From assembly GCF_011059105.1 (NCBI RefSeq), contig NZ_JAALLS010000011.1, forward strand, positions 1-64,000: 64,000 nt of DNA, given 5' to 3'. Below, in pieces: positions 17,017-26,856 of the stretch (position 1 is its first letter; each line of letters opens with the position of its first letter). The notes beneath the pieces were generated by a model that searched no databases, was not told the origin of the DNA, and worked only from the letters and a program-made list of their open reading frames with translations. Made by a program: the position numbers and the translations under genes. Origin of the DNA: Fodinibius halophilus. GTDB lineage: Bacteria > Bacteroidota > Rhodothermia > Balneolales > Balneolaceae.

Positions 17017-18717
17017 ATGTCGGAACAAGAAGAAAATAATTTACAGGATCGAGTAGAGAAACTTGAAAAACGAGTCGGTGAACTTGAGCGTCAGTTGTCC
17101 GTTTCAGAGGCTACTTCCAGAGAAATACAACAGCTGGAGACAACGCGCAAAGCCCCCGATAATGCCAGTTCTAAAGATGAAACCGCTAGTTGGGATACCG
17201 ATGGTATTCAGTTTGGTGAAGAGTGGCTAAATCGTATTGGAATAGGACTTCTGCTGATTGGCGTGGCATTTTTGTTCAAGTATTCTATTGACCAGGGATG
17301 GTTAATCCCCCCCATACGGAGTGCTATTGGTTTGGTCACTGGTTTATTTCTATTTGGCAGCGGTATAAAGATGAATGCAGAAGCAAAGCCACTAAAGCAG
17401 ATTCTTATCGGCGGTGGTATAGCAGTATTTTACATTACCGGATTTGCTACTTTTCAACTCTATTCCTTTGTGCCCTCGGTAATAGTCTGGTCATTTATGA
17501 TTATAGTAACCCTGCTGGCATTGTCTTTGTCAGTGCAGCAAGAGGAGGCGGCACTGTCTATAGTAGGAACATTGGGCGCCCTGGGCACGCCCTTCATGCT
17601 TTTTACAGGTGAGGGCAGTATAGGGACATTGGTGATCTATTTGTTGATCGTACTTACGGGAACGTCAGCAATTTATATGAAGAAGGGATGGAGGTCGCTA
17701 CTCTGGAGTATAGCTGTTGGTGGATGGGCGGTGCTCTTGGTAGTGGTGCTAAACGGACTGTTCACCGGTACTACTTTTTCTTATCAGGATAAGTGGTGGA
17801 TGCAAGTCGGAACTGTAATGTGGATGTTGGTTTCATGGTTGCTACCGGTAATACGTGAAGTTTGGCCGAACTCTTTGTTGGCACCCGGAATTGAAAGATC
17901 AGGCGATAGCGTGAGTTCTACCGTGCATAGTATGGTATTTATGGTGCCTTTATTTGGAATGCTTATTATACCGGCTCTCTGGGATTTATCGGCTGACCAA
18001 AGTGGCATTGGATATATTCTAATGGCTGCTGTCGGGGGTGTTTTATACTGGGTATTAGAAAGAGAAGGAGATACCAAGCTGGCTTCATCTCATGCAATGA
18101 TGGGGCTGGTGATGCTGACAATCGGTCTCTTCCTGATCTTGGAAGGTAACGTTTTGATGGTCGTTTTAATGGCTGAAGCTGTTGCTCTTCGCTACATTGC
18201 ACAACAGACAGAGGATCGTAAAATCGGTTTTGGTTCTCATCTGCTAGCTCTAATTGCTATCTTTTGGTTATTCAATTTGATGCGGTTTGAGGTAGGTAAT
18301 CTGCTGTTTAGCGTAGACACCGTATCACAACTCTTCGTTATTGCCGGGGCTGGAATACTAATACCTTATTGGGTTCGAGGGAAAAATATAAAACAGATCT
18401 ATCATATCGGCACGCATATTTTATTTCTGTTTTGGATATATCATAAGGTAGCCGGTTTTGAAAATGGGCAGGCGCTGGTAACTATAACCTGGGGCGCTTA
18501 TGCTATTATTCTACTTTTGCTTGGGTTTATTCGGTTTGGAAAGAAAATGCGAATAGGCGGCATGGCTACCCTCTTTTTGGTAGTCGGTAAATTATTCTTG
18601 GTTGACCTTTCAAAGCTGCAGGCAATATGGAGAATACTGTTATTTATGGGCTTTGGTGCTGTCTTTCTTTTACTGGGGTATTATGGTCAATCGCGATGGA
18701 GTGATAAGAGTGATTAA
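17017..18717 (+). CDS. DUF2339-family polytopic membrane protein
   Basis: 566 residues from the ATG at 17017; a TTG at 17011 is an unlikely alternative. The N-terminus is a coiled coil (about 5-40, LQDRVEKLEKRVGELERQL). A linker follows, then the DUF2339 hallmark WLNRIGIGLLLIGVAFLFKY and some 14-16 predicted transmembrane helices to the end. Function is unknown; the family occurs widely in Bacteroidota and Proteobacteria inner membranes. It is a single gene, with no operon partners within 100 bases on its strand. Confidence 0.85.
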   Translation: MSEQEENNLQDRVEKLEKRVGELERQLSVSEATSREIQQLETTRKAPDNASSKDETASWDTDGIQFGEEWLNRIGIGLLLIGVAFLFKYSIDQGWLIPPIRSAIGLVTGLFLFGSGIKMNAEAKPLKQILIGGGIAVFYITGFATFQLYSFVPSVIVWSFMIIVTLLALSLSVQQEEAALSIVGTLGALGTPFMLFTGEGSIGTLVIYLLIVLTGTSAIYMKKGWRSLLWSIAVGGWAVLLVVVLNGLFTGTTFSYQDKWWMQVGTVMWMLVSWLLPVIREVWPNSLLAPGIERSGDSVSSTVHSMVFMVPLFGMLIIPALWDLSADQSGIGYILMAAVGGVLYWVLEREGDTKLASSHAMMGLVMLTIGLFLILEGNVLMVVLMAEAVALRYIAQQTEDRKIGFGSHLLALIAIFWLFNLMRFEVGNLLFSVDTVSQLFVIAGAGILIPYWVRGKNIKQIYHIGTHILFLFWIYHKVAGFENGQALVTITWGAYAIILLLLGFIRFGKKMRIGGMATLFLVVGKLFLVDLSKLQAIWRILLFMGFGAVFLLLGYYGQSRWSDKSD

Positions 18718-18828
18718 AGATCACTTAGCAATCATTGAAAAATATGTTACCTTTTTGACCTGTTTTGTTCCGTGAGGTATTCACAATTACTGACTTCATA
18801 CATCAACAATTAATTGGATATTAGAAAA

Positions 18829-20490
18829 ATGAGAAAACTATTATCTGTTGCTCTATTACTGGCTATAGGCGTTGCTTGCATGCAATCACCTGTTGATAAG
18901 GTGGCAAAGAAAATCACTAAAGAGAGCCTGATGGAACCCATTGAGGTTTTGGCTTCTGATGAATTCAAGGGCCGCAGCACCGGTACCGTTGGAGAGGAAA
19001 AAACCATAGATTATTTGGTTGAAAAATTGAAAGAATACGGTATAAAAGGAGGCATGCCGGATGGTAGTTATACCCAGGATGTACCGCTATTAGGACAAAA
19101 GACCGACCAGGATGCCCAGGTGCGCATCAATAAAGGCGGTGATACTATTCATCGTTTCGACTACTATAATGATTTTATGGCCTGGCCCAGTAATCTGGAA
19201 GAAGAGGTATCTATAGATGAGGCGGAACTCGTTTATGTCGGTTATGGGATCCAGGCTCCTGAAGAAAATTGGGACGATTTTAAAGACGCCGATCTAAAGG
19301 GAAAGATCTTGGTAGTAAAGAATAACGATCCCAGTGATGACCCTGAGCTGTTTAAGGGGAAGGCGCGCTTATACTATGGGCGTTATGATTATAAGTTTGA
19401 GAAAGCACGTGAAATGGGAGCTGCGGGCGTATTGATTATTCACACCACACCTTCGGCAGGCTATGGATGGAGCGTGGTGGCGAACAGCTGGAGCAGAGAA
19501 CGTTTTTACCTGCGCGGTGATGAATCGATAAAAGGATCACCTACAAAGTTTAATGGCTGGCTAACAAAAGAAGCAAGTACAGAGCTTTTTGAGAGTGCGG
19601 GACTAAAGCTGGAAGACCAGCTGGAAGCTGCTGAGAGTCGTGAGTTTGAGCCAGTGCCTCTTAAAGGGTTGTCGTTAAGTCTGGATTTGTCTGCTACCTA
19701 TCGCAAGCAGGATGCGCAAAATGTGCTGGGTGTTGTTGAGGGGAGTAATAAGCGTTTGAATGATGAGCATCTCATTTTTACTGCACACCACGATCATCTG
19801 GGTATAACACAGCCGGTAAAGGGAGATTCAATTAATAATGGGGCTCTTGATAATGCGGCCGGTGTTAGTGCTGTTCTAAATGCAGCGCGCGGATATAAAG
19901 AGTTACAACCCCAGTTGAAGCGCAGTGTCTTATTTTTATTTGTAGGAGCCGAAGAGGTTGGCTTGCTCGGTTCCAAATATTGGGCAGAGCATCCCACGGT
20001 GCATCCCGGAAAAGTGACGGCTAATATTAATCTGGACGGGATGAATGTATACGGTAAAACCAAAGATATCGTACTTATCGGGTATGGCCGTAATACGGTA
20101 AGTGACAAGATTGAAAAAATAGCTGAACAAAACGGGCGCAAGGTAAAACCGGATCCACACCCTGATCGCGGATACTTCTACCGATCCGATCACTTTTCGC
20201 TGGCAAAGAAAGGCATTCCCGCAGTGTTCCCCAATTCCGGAACGGAATTTATCGATAAACCGGAAGGGTATAAGGCCACAGTTGACAGCCTGCAGGATGC
20301 GAATTACCATTCTGTGAATGATGAGATCAATAAGTATTGGGATCTGTCGGGCATGGTGCAGGATGTACGGCTCTTTTTTGATGCCGGCTATCAAATTCTA
20401 AATTCCGGGGAGATGCAATCTTGGCAGAAAGAAGATGAATTTAAACAGAAACGGTTGGAAATGATTGAAAAAGCTTCGTCTCAACAGTAG
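18829..20490 (+). CDS. M28-family zinc aminopeptidase lipoprotein with PA domain
   Basis: 553 residues from the ATG at 18829. A TTG at 18814 is in frame, but the signal peptide starts at MRKLLSVALLLAIGVAC, whose lipobox cysteine is followed by MQS, so the protein is probably lipid-anchored in the periplasm or outer membrane. A protease-associated insert (about 130-260) precedes the peptidase domain. Zinc and catalytic residues are visible in FTAHHDHLG, ALDNAAGVSAVL, FVGAEEVGLLGS, NINLDGMNVYG and YRSDHFSLAKKGIPA. It should release N-terminal residues from peptides for nutrition. Confidence 0.87.
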   Translation: MRKLLSVALLLAIGVACMQSPVDKVAKKITKESLMEPIEVLASDEFKGRSTGTVGEEKTIDYLVEKLKEYGIKGGMPDGSYTQDVPLLGQKTDQDAQVRINKGGDTIHRFDYYNDFMAWPSNLEEEVSIDEAELVYVGYGIQAPEENWDDFKDADLKGKILVVKNNDPSDDPELFKGKARLYYGRYDYKFEKAREMGAAGVLIIHTTPSAGYGWSVVANSWSRERFYLRGDESIKGSPTKFNGWLTKEASTELFESAGLKLEDQLEAAESREFEPVPLKGLSLSLDLSATYRKQDAQNVLGVVEGSNKRLNDEHLIFTAHHDHLGITQPVKGDSINNGALDNAAGVSAVLNAARGYKELQPQLKRSVLFLFVGAEEVGLLGSKYWAEHPTVHPGKVTANINLDGMNVYGKTKDIVLIGYGRNTVSDKIEKIAEQNGRKVKPDPHPDRGYFYRSDHFSLAKKGIPAVFPNSGTEFIDKPEGYKATVDSLQDANYHSVNDEINKYWDLSGMVQDVRLFFDAGYQILNSGEMQSWQKEDEFKQKRLEMIEKASSQQ

Positions 20491-20549
20491 TTCTAAAAGA
20501 TGTACTGTTGAAAATCATTCTAAAAACTGAATAATAATATTTTTAAATA

Positions 20550-21146
20550 ATGAAGAAAGTGATGAAAAAAGTTATAAGTATATGTTTTGTGATTTTTGTA
20601 ATGTCATTGGGAATGGGAACGGCTCAGGCTCAGAGTGATTCTTCAGAAGTTACTAAAATTACAATCACTGAGTTTAGCGATTATCAATGTCCGGCCTGTG
20701 CTTCTTATCATCCTTTTGTAAAGAAGTTAAAAAAAGAGCTTGGAGATCAAATTGAACTCAAGTTAAAGCACTATCCTTTAAATATGCATCAGTTTGCCGC
20801 TTTAGCTGCTCGTGCTGCCGAATCAGCCGGAAATCAAGATAAGTTTTATGAGATGCATAACATGCTCTATGAGAATCAACAGCATTGGTCAAATTCGGTA
20901 AATCCGGCTCCCATATTTGAGAACTATGCGAAAAAGCTGGGACTTGATATGAAAGAGTTTCGCAACGATTTGAATGCTGCGGAAACCCAAAAAGCTGTGA
21001 TGGAAGAAAAGAAGGAAGGCCGAAAAATGGGGGTTAATTCAACTCCTACCTTCTTCATTGAAGGAGAAAAACTGGATCCTCTTCCGCGATCATATAATGC
21101 TTTTAAAAAGGTAGTCGAAAAATATCTGGCGAAGAAGAAAGGTTAA
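20550..21146 (+). CDS. DsbA-family thiol-disulfide oxidoreductase, secreted
   Basis: 198 residues. An N-terminal signal peptide (about 1-27, cleaved after AQA) is followed by a thioredoxin-like DsbA fold with active site CPAC in FSDYQCPACASYHPF and the cis-Pro loop in NSTPTFFIEGEKL. Helical insertion segments lie between them. It would form or shuffle disulfides in periplasmic proteins. It follows the M28 peptidase gene by 59 bases on the same strand and may be cotranscribed. The family includes both DsbA-like oxidases and DsbC/G-type isomerases; the monomeric size favours the former. Confidence 0.85.
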   Translation: MKKVMKKVISICFVIFVMSLGMGTAQAQSDSSEVTKITITEFSDYQCPACASYHPFVKKLKKELGDQIELKLKHYPLNMHQFAALAARAAESAGNQDKFYEMHNMLYENQQHWSNSVNPAPIFENYAKKLGLDMKEFRNDLNAAETQKAVMEEKKEGRKMGVNSTPTFFIEGEKLDPLPRSYNAFKKVVEKYLAKKKG

Positions 21147-21244
21147 TCTGATTATTGTAAAAAGCCGGTTATCCTTAAGACTTGTAGCTTGCATTACATA
21201 GGATAAAAGGATAGCTTCACCTTCTACTTAAAATTAAGTATTGC

Positions 21245-21329
21245 TTGTCGTTAGGAGTGCTGCAGGAATGCGGCTGAGATGACATCCTGGCCACCTGATC
21301 TGGTTAGAACCAGCGTAGGGAAACGACAA
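21245..21329 (+). ncRNA. TPP riboswitch (THI element)
   Basis: The conserved THI core is unmistakable: GGAGTGCTGCAGGAATG, CGGCTGAGATGACA, then ACCTGATCTGGTTAGAACCA and GCGTAGGGAAAC. The closing stem P1 pairs TTGTCGTT (21245-21252) with AACGACAA (21322-21329). It lies 44 bases upstream of thiL and should shut down the thiamine operon when thiamine pyrophosphate is bound. No T-rich terminator follows directly; a GC-rich segment at 21349-21373 adjoins the start codon, so translational control is likely. Confidence 0.95.
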
Positions 21330-21373
21330 ATCATTGGTACTGATTTTTCCTGCCCTTTCTGGCGGCGAGCAGC

Positions 21374-22417
21374 ATGTTATTTTCTATGGCTGATTCGCTG
21401 AATCCTAAAAATATAAACGAACTGTCTGAAGAACAGATTATAAATCTGTTTGCTGAATCCAGACATCGGGATCATGGGATTGGTATAGGGGATGACTGCT
21501 CGGTAACTGATGGCCCTAATGGGGTAAAGCAGCTTGTTAGTACCGACCTTGTTATTGAGCAAGTGCATTTCCGCCGTGAAGATATTTCTCCCCGTGCTTT
21601 AGGGAGCAAGGCGCTGGCTGTTAACCTTTCCGATATCGCTGCGATGGGAGGGATTCCCAAAGGTTTTTACCTTTCGCTGGCGCTCCCCAAAGATCTGTCG
21701 GCACATTGGCTTACCCGGTTTCGAGACGGATTACTTGTTCTTGCCCAAAGGCATAATATTTCGCTGCTGGGAGGCGACACTACGCGATCACAGAATGATA
21801 TCGTGATAAGTATTACAATTACCGGAACTGTTAAGCCGAAGCATTTGAAGTTGCGTAGCATGGCTGAGCCGGGTGATGTTTTATGCGTGACCGGTTCGCT
21901 GGGAGATTCCGCAGCCGGTTTTAAAGTTTTATCTCATCCCGACAGGTACAGCTATTTATCTGATGCGAATCGTAAGCAGTTGGTAGAGCACCATCAGGAG
22001 CCAAAACCTGAAGTAGCAAAAGGGAAATGGTTGGCCCAAATGGAAGCCGTACATGCCATGATCGATCTTTCCGATGGGTTAATACGAGATTCCCGGCACA
22101 TAGCCAGCCAAAGTAGATGTGGTGTTGATATCACCTTGGATCGACTTCCTCTTTCGGCGCCTTTTAAAGCGTTTCATCGGGCTCAAATTGAGCAGGCACA
22201 GGATTTTGCAGCTGCAGGAGGAGAAGATTATAAGCTTCTGCTTGCCATTGCAGCAGATGATCTTGAAGAGATTCAAAAAAAGTTCAAACAGAAATTTAAT
22301 ACCCCTTTGCATCAAATAGGGACTATGAAGAAGGGAGAGCCACAGCTTCGTACCCTTCGTGATGGGGCGCCTATCAAATTGGAAGAACAGCAATTCAAAC
22401 ATTTTAAGGGATCATAG
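21374..22417 (+). CDS. thiL: Thiamine-monophosphate kinase
   Basis: 347 residues; phosphorylates thiamine monophosphate to the active pyrophosphate with ATP. AIRS/PurM-like fold motifs: GIGDDCSV near the N-terminus, STDLVIEQVHF, LAVNLSDIAAMGGIPKG (ATP-Mg site), LLGGDTTRS, CVTGSLGDSAAG, and AMIDLSDGLIRDS. The first of two ATGs (21374, 21386) is taken. It is the leading gene of the riboswitch-controlled operon, which is unusual as thiL is often elsewhere. It ends 4 bases before thiD. Confidence 0.93.
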   Translation: MLFSMADSLNPKNINELSEEQIINLFAESRHRDHGIGIGDDCSVTDGPNGVKQLVSTDLVIEQVHFRREDISPRALGSKALAVNLSDIAAMGGIPKGFYLSLALPKDLSAHWLTRFRDGLLVLAQRHNISLLGGDTTRSQNDIVISITITGTVKPKHLKLRSMAEPGDVLCVTGSLGDSAAGFKVLSHPDRYSYLSDANRKQLVEHHQEPKPEVAKGKWLAQMEAVHAMIDLSDGLIRDSRHIASQSRCGVDITLDRLPLSAPFKAFHRAQIEQAQDFAAAGGEDYKLLLAIAADDLEEIQKKFKQKFNTPLHQIGTMKKGEPQLRTLRDGAPIKLEEQQFKHFKGS

Positions 22418-22421
22418 TTTT

Positions 22422-23249
22422 ATGCAGGAGAATTCAAAACAATCGTATGACAGTGTACTCACCATTGCTACTTCAGACAGTGGGGGTGGTGCAGGTGTAC
22501 AGGCTGATCTGAAGACCATTTCAGCCTTAGGATGTTATGGTATGTCTGCTTTTGCCGCCTTGACCGCTCAGAATACGCAAGAGGTGCGGGATATCCATGA
22601 GGTACCACCGCAATTTTTGAGAGATCAAATTGATGTAGTGGTAGAAGATTTTGAGGTGGATGCAGTAAAGATTGGCATGTTATTTACCGGTGAGTTGATG
22701 CAGGTAGTGGCGGATTGTATTGAAAAGCACAATCTAAAGAATGTGGTGTTAGACCCCGTAATGGTTTCCCAGAGTGGAGCACAACTTATTAAGGATGGGG
22801 CCATTGCTGTTATTCGGGAAACCCTCTTTCCACTGGCCGATCTTATTACGCCCAATATCCCGGAAGCAGAACGATTGCTGGGTCGAGAATTAGAAGGCGA
22901 GGAGCAGATGAAGGAGGCTGTTTATGACCTTTTGGATACCGGCACCGGCGGGGTATTGCTCAAGGGAGGGCATTTCAAAGAGGAGCAAAGTATCGATTAT
23001 TTATCGATTGCAGACGAAAACCCCGAACTGCATCAATTTAAGGCAAAACGCATAGAAACGGATAATACGCATGGAACGGGCTGTACCCTTTCTTCGGCGA
23101 TTGCCGCTTACCTGGCGAAGGGATACCCAATGCCTAAGGCGGTAGAACAGGCAAAGTTATATATCACCCAGGCTATTGCAGCAGGAAGTCAATACCGTAT
23201 TGGCGGTGGCGGCGGGCCTCTGCATCACTTTCACCAATTTTGGAACTAA
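22422..23249 (+). CDS. thiD: Hydroxymethylpyrimidine / phosphomethylpyrimidine kinase
   Basis: 275 residues from the ATG at 22422; an earlier in-frame ATG overlaps thiL and is not needed. Ribokinase-fold protein with SDSGGGAGVQADLKTISALG, MTAQNT-like FAALTAQNTQ, AVKIGMLF, DPVMVSQSGAQL, TPNIPEAERLLG and the anion-hole motif DNTHGTGCTLSSAIAAYLAKG. It phosphorylates salvaged hydroxymethylpyrimidine twice to give the pyrophosphate used by ThiE. Placement beside tenA and the ykoEDC transporter fits a salvage role. Confidence 0.94.
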   Translation: MQENSKQSYDSVLTIATSDSGGGAGVQADLKTISALGCYGMSAFAALTAQNTQEVRDIHEVPPQFLRDQIDVVVEDFEVDAVKIGMLFTGELMQVVADCIEKHNLKNVVLDPVMVSQSGAQLIKDGAIAVIRETLFPLADLITPNIPEAERLLGRELEGEEQMKEAVYDLLDTGTGGVLLKGGHFKEEQSIDYLSIADENPELHQFKAKRIETDNTHGTGCTLSSAIAAYLAKGYPMPKAVEQAKLYITQAIAAGSQYRIGGGGGPLHHFHQFWN

Positions 23250-23276
23250 CATTAACTAATAAAGGATTGATAACAA

Positions 23277-23951
23277 ATGAAATTTACTGATAAACTCTGG
23301 CAGGAGATAACACCCATTTACGATCGTATTTTGGAGCTTCCTTTTATTAAGGAGTTAACAGATGGCACCTTGCCGGAAGAGATTTTCACCTTCTACCTAA
23401 AGCAGGATACGCTATATCTATCTGATTATTCCCGGGCGCTTTCACTGGCCGGTATACGATCTGACAGCAATGAGCAGGCTCGTCAATTCTTAAATTTTGC
23501 TACCAACGCTATTGATGTTGAGCGGGAACTACACGGGGAGTTTTATGAGAAGCTGGATACGGGAAGTCCGCTGCAAAAGTCTCCTTCTTGCTTCGCATAT
23601 ACTAATTTTTTGTTAGCTACTGCCACCATGAAAGATAATGCGGTTGCTATTGCTGCGCTGCTTCCCTGTTTTTGGATCTATCGCGAAGTTGGATTACAGA
23701 TCTATGAAAATGCTGCTCCGGATAATCCCTACCAGGACTGGATTGATACCTATGCGGGTGAGGAGTTCAATGAGGGCGTTGAAAAGGCTATTGCCATAAC
23801 AAACCGCGTAGCAGAAGAGGAACCTGAACGCCGACGTCAACAGATGAGGCACGCTTTTGTGCGTTCTTCACAGATGGAATGGAAATTCTGGGATAGCGCT
23901 TACGAGATGGAAGAATGGACCCATAAACCTAAAAGCGCTGTGCCGGCATAG
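23277..23951 (+). CDS. tenA: TenA-family aminopyrimidine aminohydrolase (thiaminase II)
   Basis: 224 residues of the all-helical TenA/THI-4 fold. The catalytic cysteine is at about residue 131 (AALLPCFWIYREVG), the C-terminal acidic residue lies in RSSQMEWKFWDSAYEMEEW, and FTFYLKQDTLYLSDYSRAL matches the substrate pocket segment. TenA hydrolyses aminomethyl or formylaminomethyl pyrimidines from degraded thiamine to hydroxymethylpyrimidine. It lies between thiD and the YkoE importer, consistent with a pyrimidine salvage branch. Confidence 0.93.
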   Translation: MKFTDKLWQEITPIYDRILELPFIKELTDGTLPEEIFTFYLKQDTLYLSDYSRALSLAGIRSDSNEQARQFLNFATNAIDVERELHGEFYEKLDTGSPLQKSPSCFAYTNFLLATATMKDNAVAIAALLPCFWIYREVGLQIYENAAPDNPYQDWIDTYAGEEFNEGVEKAIAITNRVAEEEPERRRQQMRHAFVRSSQMEWKFWDSAYEMEEWTHKPKSAVPA

Positions 23952-23963
23952 GTACACTCAGCC

Positions 23964-24545
23964 ATGAAAAATCGATTCAAACTCAAGTTGTCAGATATAC
24001 TGGTTACCACTGTGGTGGCCCTCGTTTTTGGTGTTATTTATAAGCTGTGGGGTCCGTTATACTATGCCATAAAGCCGCTCGGTATGCACCTGGAGCAGTT
24101 AATCTACGGGATGTGGTTTATTGCGGCGACGGTAGCTTTTTTGCTAATTCGAAAACCGGGCGTGGGGCTGCTGGCTGAGATTGCTGCGGCTTCGGGTGAA
24201 TTTTTTATGGGCTCCGAATGGGGCTTGGCTGTCTTGTTGTCGGGGGTAGCCCAGGGATTGGCTGCGGAGCTTGTGTTTGCTGCTGTGGGCTACCGAAAGT
24301 ATTCGGTGAGTGTGGCAGTGGCAGCTGCGGCAGCTGCTACCGTGGGTTCACTGTTATTGGATTCCCTGCAGGGCTATATCGGTGATCTGGCGTTATGGAA
24401 TCTTTCGCTTCTGATTGTTTTCCGTTTGACAGGGGCCGTTATTATCGCCGGGTGGATGGCCCATTGGCTTGTCTCAGCTCTTGAGGATACCGGTGTGGCA
24501 GAGTTGGTTCGTCCCGTTGGCACTGCAACAGTAGACCCGGATTAA
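23964..24545 (+). CDS. ykoE: ECF transporter substrate-binding component, YkoE family
   Basis: 193 residues with about five to six membrane helices. The sequence LSDILVTTVVALVFGVIYKL and the segment RKPGVGLLAEIAAASGEFFM are characteristic of YkoE, the S component of a thiamine-precursor (hydroxymethylpyrimidine) ECF transporter. It is followed after 3 bases by a double ATPase and then the transmembrane T component, the exact order of the Bacillus ykoEDC locus. Within this TPP-riboswitch operon it should import pyrimidine precursor. Confidence 0.9.
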   Translation: MKNRFKLKLSDILVTTVVALVFGVIYKLWGPLYYAIKPLGMHLEQLIYGMWFIAATVAFLLIRKPGVGLLAEIAAASGEFFMGSEWGLAVLLSGVAQGLAAELVFAAVGYRKYSVSVAVAAAAAATVGSLLLDSLQGYIGDLALWNLSLLIVFRLTGAVIIAGWMAHWLVSALEDTGVAELVRPVGTATVDPD

Positions 24546-24548
24546 TGT

Positions 24549-26057
24549 ATGGAAAGTCCAGCAGCACATAATGATGTTCTCCAGCTCGCGGCCCAATTAG
24601 AGGGGCTGCGACTGCGTTTCTCGAGCAGAGATACGCTGCTGTTTGATGGGGTGTCACTGCGTATACCCAGGGGGCAAAAGGTGCTGTTGTTGGGACCTTC
24701 CGGCTGTGGTAAATCGACGCTGTTAAAGGTGTTGACAGGACTTATACCGGAAGCTATTGAATTACCGGTTGAGTGGGAGCTTCGTAAACCTCTTGAGTCG
24801 GGGGGCTATGTTTTTCAAGATCCCGATGCACAGTTTTGTATGCCCTATGTTGATGAAGAGATCGCATTTGTGTTGGAAAATATGGGAGTACCACGTTCTG
24901 ATATGCCGGAACGCATTCGATATTACCTCCGCCGGGTAGGCTTGGCGTTTGAAGACCCGCACAGGCCAATCTCCACACTGTCACAGGGACAGAAGCAGCG
25001 TTTGGCGTTAGCTTCGGCACTGGCTTTGGAGCCGGAGACGTTAGTACTTGATGAACCTACGGCGTTATTAGACCCGAAGGGGACAACAGAGATCTGGGAG
25101 CATGTGCGTACGTTGGGCCGCGATAAAACATTATTGATTGTAGAACATAAAATTGCAGAAATTGTCGATTTTGTCGATAGGGTATTGGTCATAGACCAAG
25201 AGGGTAGCTTGGTAGCTGACGGTGGCCCGGAAGAAGTACAAAAAAACCACCGTTCGTTGTTAGATCGATATGGGATCTGGCATGCAGATAGCTGGGCGGT
25301 TCATGACCAGCAGTATGAGGTAGCACAGCTGTCTCAAAAGAATCCTGCGAATACGGACCTTCCTCCACTACTCGAAATTGACCAGCTCAAAGGTTTTTAT
25401 GAGGATGAGGCTTGCATAAATATGCCTGAGGTTCAGGTTCATGAGGGAGAATGGATTACCGTTACCGGACCGAATGGTGCGGGCAAAAGTACGCTGTTGC
25501 AGGCACTTATGAAGTTGATCCCCACAAAAGGAATGAGTCACTGGAAGGGAGAAGCTATCAAAAATACGGAACAGCTGGCGTCGGAAGTGGGATTTGTATT
25601 TCAGAATCCGGAGCTGCAGTTCGTAGCACAAACGGTGTATGAGGAGGTGGCATTTACGTTGTGGCAAAAAAATATTTCGGAGCAGCAAGTGGACTCGGAA
25701 GTACAGCGAGTGTTGAAGCAGTTTGGCCTGACTGAATTTGAAGATGAAAATCCCTACCGGCTTTCTACCGGGCAGCAGCGCCGATTAAGTGTTGCATCTG
25801 CCCTGGTTACGGATCGGGAGCTCTTATTGTTGGATGAGCCTACTTTTGGGCAGGATGCCGGTAATACTTTTGCTATTCTCGAGGAACTGGAGCGGTACCG
25901 TAAAGCGGGTACTTCTCTGTTGATGGTGACGCATGATCCTGAAATTGTCCGGCGATATGCTACGCGAGTCTGGGAAATTGAGGACGGAGAGCTAAAGGCC
26001 GATTATGCCGGAGAAAGAGTTGGAGAACAGAATACGGGGGTAGGTCATGCTGTATAA
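24549..26057 (+). CDS. ykoD: ECF transporter double ATP-binding protein, YkoD family
   Basis: 502 residues with two fused ABC ATPase domains. Domain 1 has Walker A GPSGCGKSTLLK, a Q-loop in YVFQDPDAQF, signature LSQGQKQRLALASAL and Walker B LVLDEPTALLDP. Domain 2 has GPNGAGKSTLLQAL, FVFQNPELQF, signature LSTGQQRRLSVASAL and LLLDEPTFGQD. It energises the YkoE/YkoC importer. It overlaps ykoC by 11 bases, indicating coupled translation. Confidence 0.93.
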   Translation: MESPAAHNDVLQLAAQLEGLRLRFSSRDTLLFDGVSLRIPRGQKVLLLGPSGCGKSTLLKVLTGLIPEAIELPVEWELRKPLESGGYVFQDPDAQFCMPYVDEEIAFVLENMGVPRSDMPERIRYYLRRVGLAFEDPHRPISTLSQGQKQRLALASALALEPETLVLDEPTALLDPKGTTEIWEHVRTLGRDKTLLIVEHKIAEIVDFVDRVLVIDQEGSLVADGGPEEVQKNHRSLLDRYGIWHADSWAVHDQQYEVAQLSQKNPANTDLPPLLEIDQLKGFYEDEACINMPEVQVHEGEWITVTGPNGAGKSTLLQALMKLIPTKGMSHWKGEAIKNTEQLASEVGFVFQNPELQFVAQTVYEEVAFTLWQKNISEQQVDSEVQRVLKQFGLTEFEDENPYRLSTGQQRRLSVASALVTDRELLLLDEPTFGQDAGNTFAILEELERYRKAGTSLLMVTHDPEIVRRYATRVWEIEDGELKADYAGERVGEQNTGVGHAV

Positions 26058-26847
26058 GAAAAAGTATAGCTCATGGCTGCATCGTATTAATCCGGCCCTG
26101 AAGCTGGTATTGTTAATGGGGGGCATTATCGCTGTTCTATTTATCCATAATGTGAATGTGATGATACCGCTGGTGGCGGCACTGGCCGGGATGTTGCTCA
26201 TTGGTTCAGGCCAGCCGATAGGCAGGGTACTGCTGTTTATGTTGCCATTTTTGTTTGTATTTGTTTCAACGGGGAGTTCAATGATCCTCTTTGGAAAAGG
26301 AGAGACGCTTTGGTGGCAATGGGGCCCGGCGGTAATAAGTCGTGAAAGTTTTTATCGAGGCGTGCATATAGGGCTTCGTGCGCTTAGCTTTGGATTAATC
26401 GGGCTGCTTTTTGCGCTTACCACGAGACCGGTGCTGTTATTTTATTCGCTGATGCAGCAGTTTCGGCTACCGCCTCGTTATGCCTATGGATTTATGGCCT
26501 CACTGCGCTTGCTGCCTCTTATTTTAGAGGAGTTTAAAACATTGCAAAAGGCGTATAAGGTACGGGGCGTAGATTCAGTAAAGGGATGGAAGGGGTGGTG
26601 GCAAAAGTTAAGACTTTATGCCATTCCTTTGTTGGCACAGAGTATCAGGAGAGCACAGCGTATTGCTGTTGCAATGGAGGCCCGTCGTTTTAACAAAAGT
26701 ATACAACGAACATATTATTACCGACCCGGGTTTTCGTCCGAAGACGGACTGATGGTCATTTGCTGGGTTGGTATATTTGCGGGAGCATGGATCGTAGGCG
26801 TACAATGGCCACTATTTGAAATCACAGATGTACGTTTTAACGAATAA
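26047..26847 (+). CDS. ykoC: ECF transporter transmembrane (T) component, YkoC family
   Basis: 266 residues, a CbiQ/EcfT-type protein with about five to six membrane helices and the two conserved coupling motifs with A-R-G-like signatures: KAYKVRGVDSVKG and AVAMEARRFNKS. It couples ATP hydrolysis by YkoD to the YkoE substrate component in the inner membrane. It begins inside ykoD and ends 9 bases before thiO. Confidence 0.9.
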   Translation: MLYKKKYSSWLHRINPALKLVLLMGGIIAVLFIHNVNVMIPLVAALAGMLLIGSGQPIGRVLLFMLPFLFVFVSTGSSMILFGKGETLWWQWGPAVISRESFYRGVHIGLRALSFGLIGLLFALTTRPVLLFYSLMQQFRLPPRYAYGFMASLRLLPLILEEFKTLQKAYKVRGVDSVKGWKGWWQKLRLYAIPLLAQSIRRAQRIAVAMEARRFNKSIQRTYYYRPGFSSEDGLMVICWVGIFAGAWIVGVQWPLFEITDVRFNE

Positions 26848-26856
26848 AAAAGAATT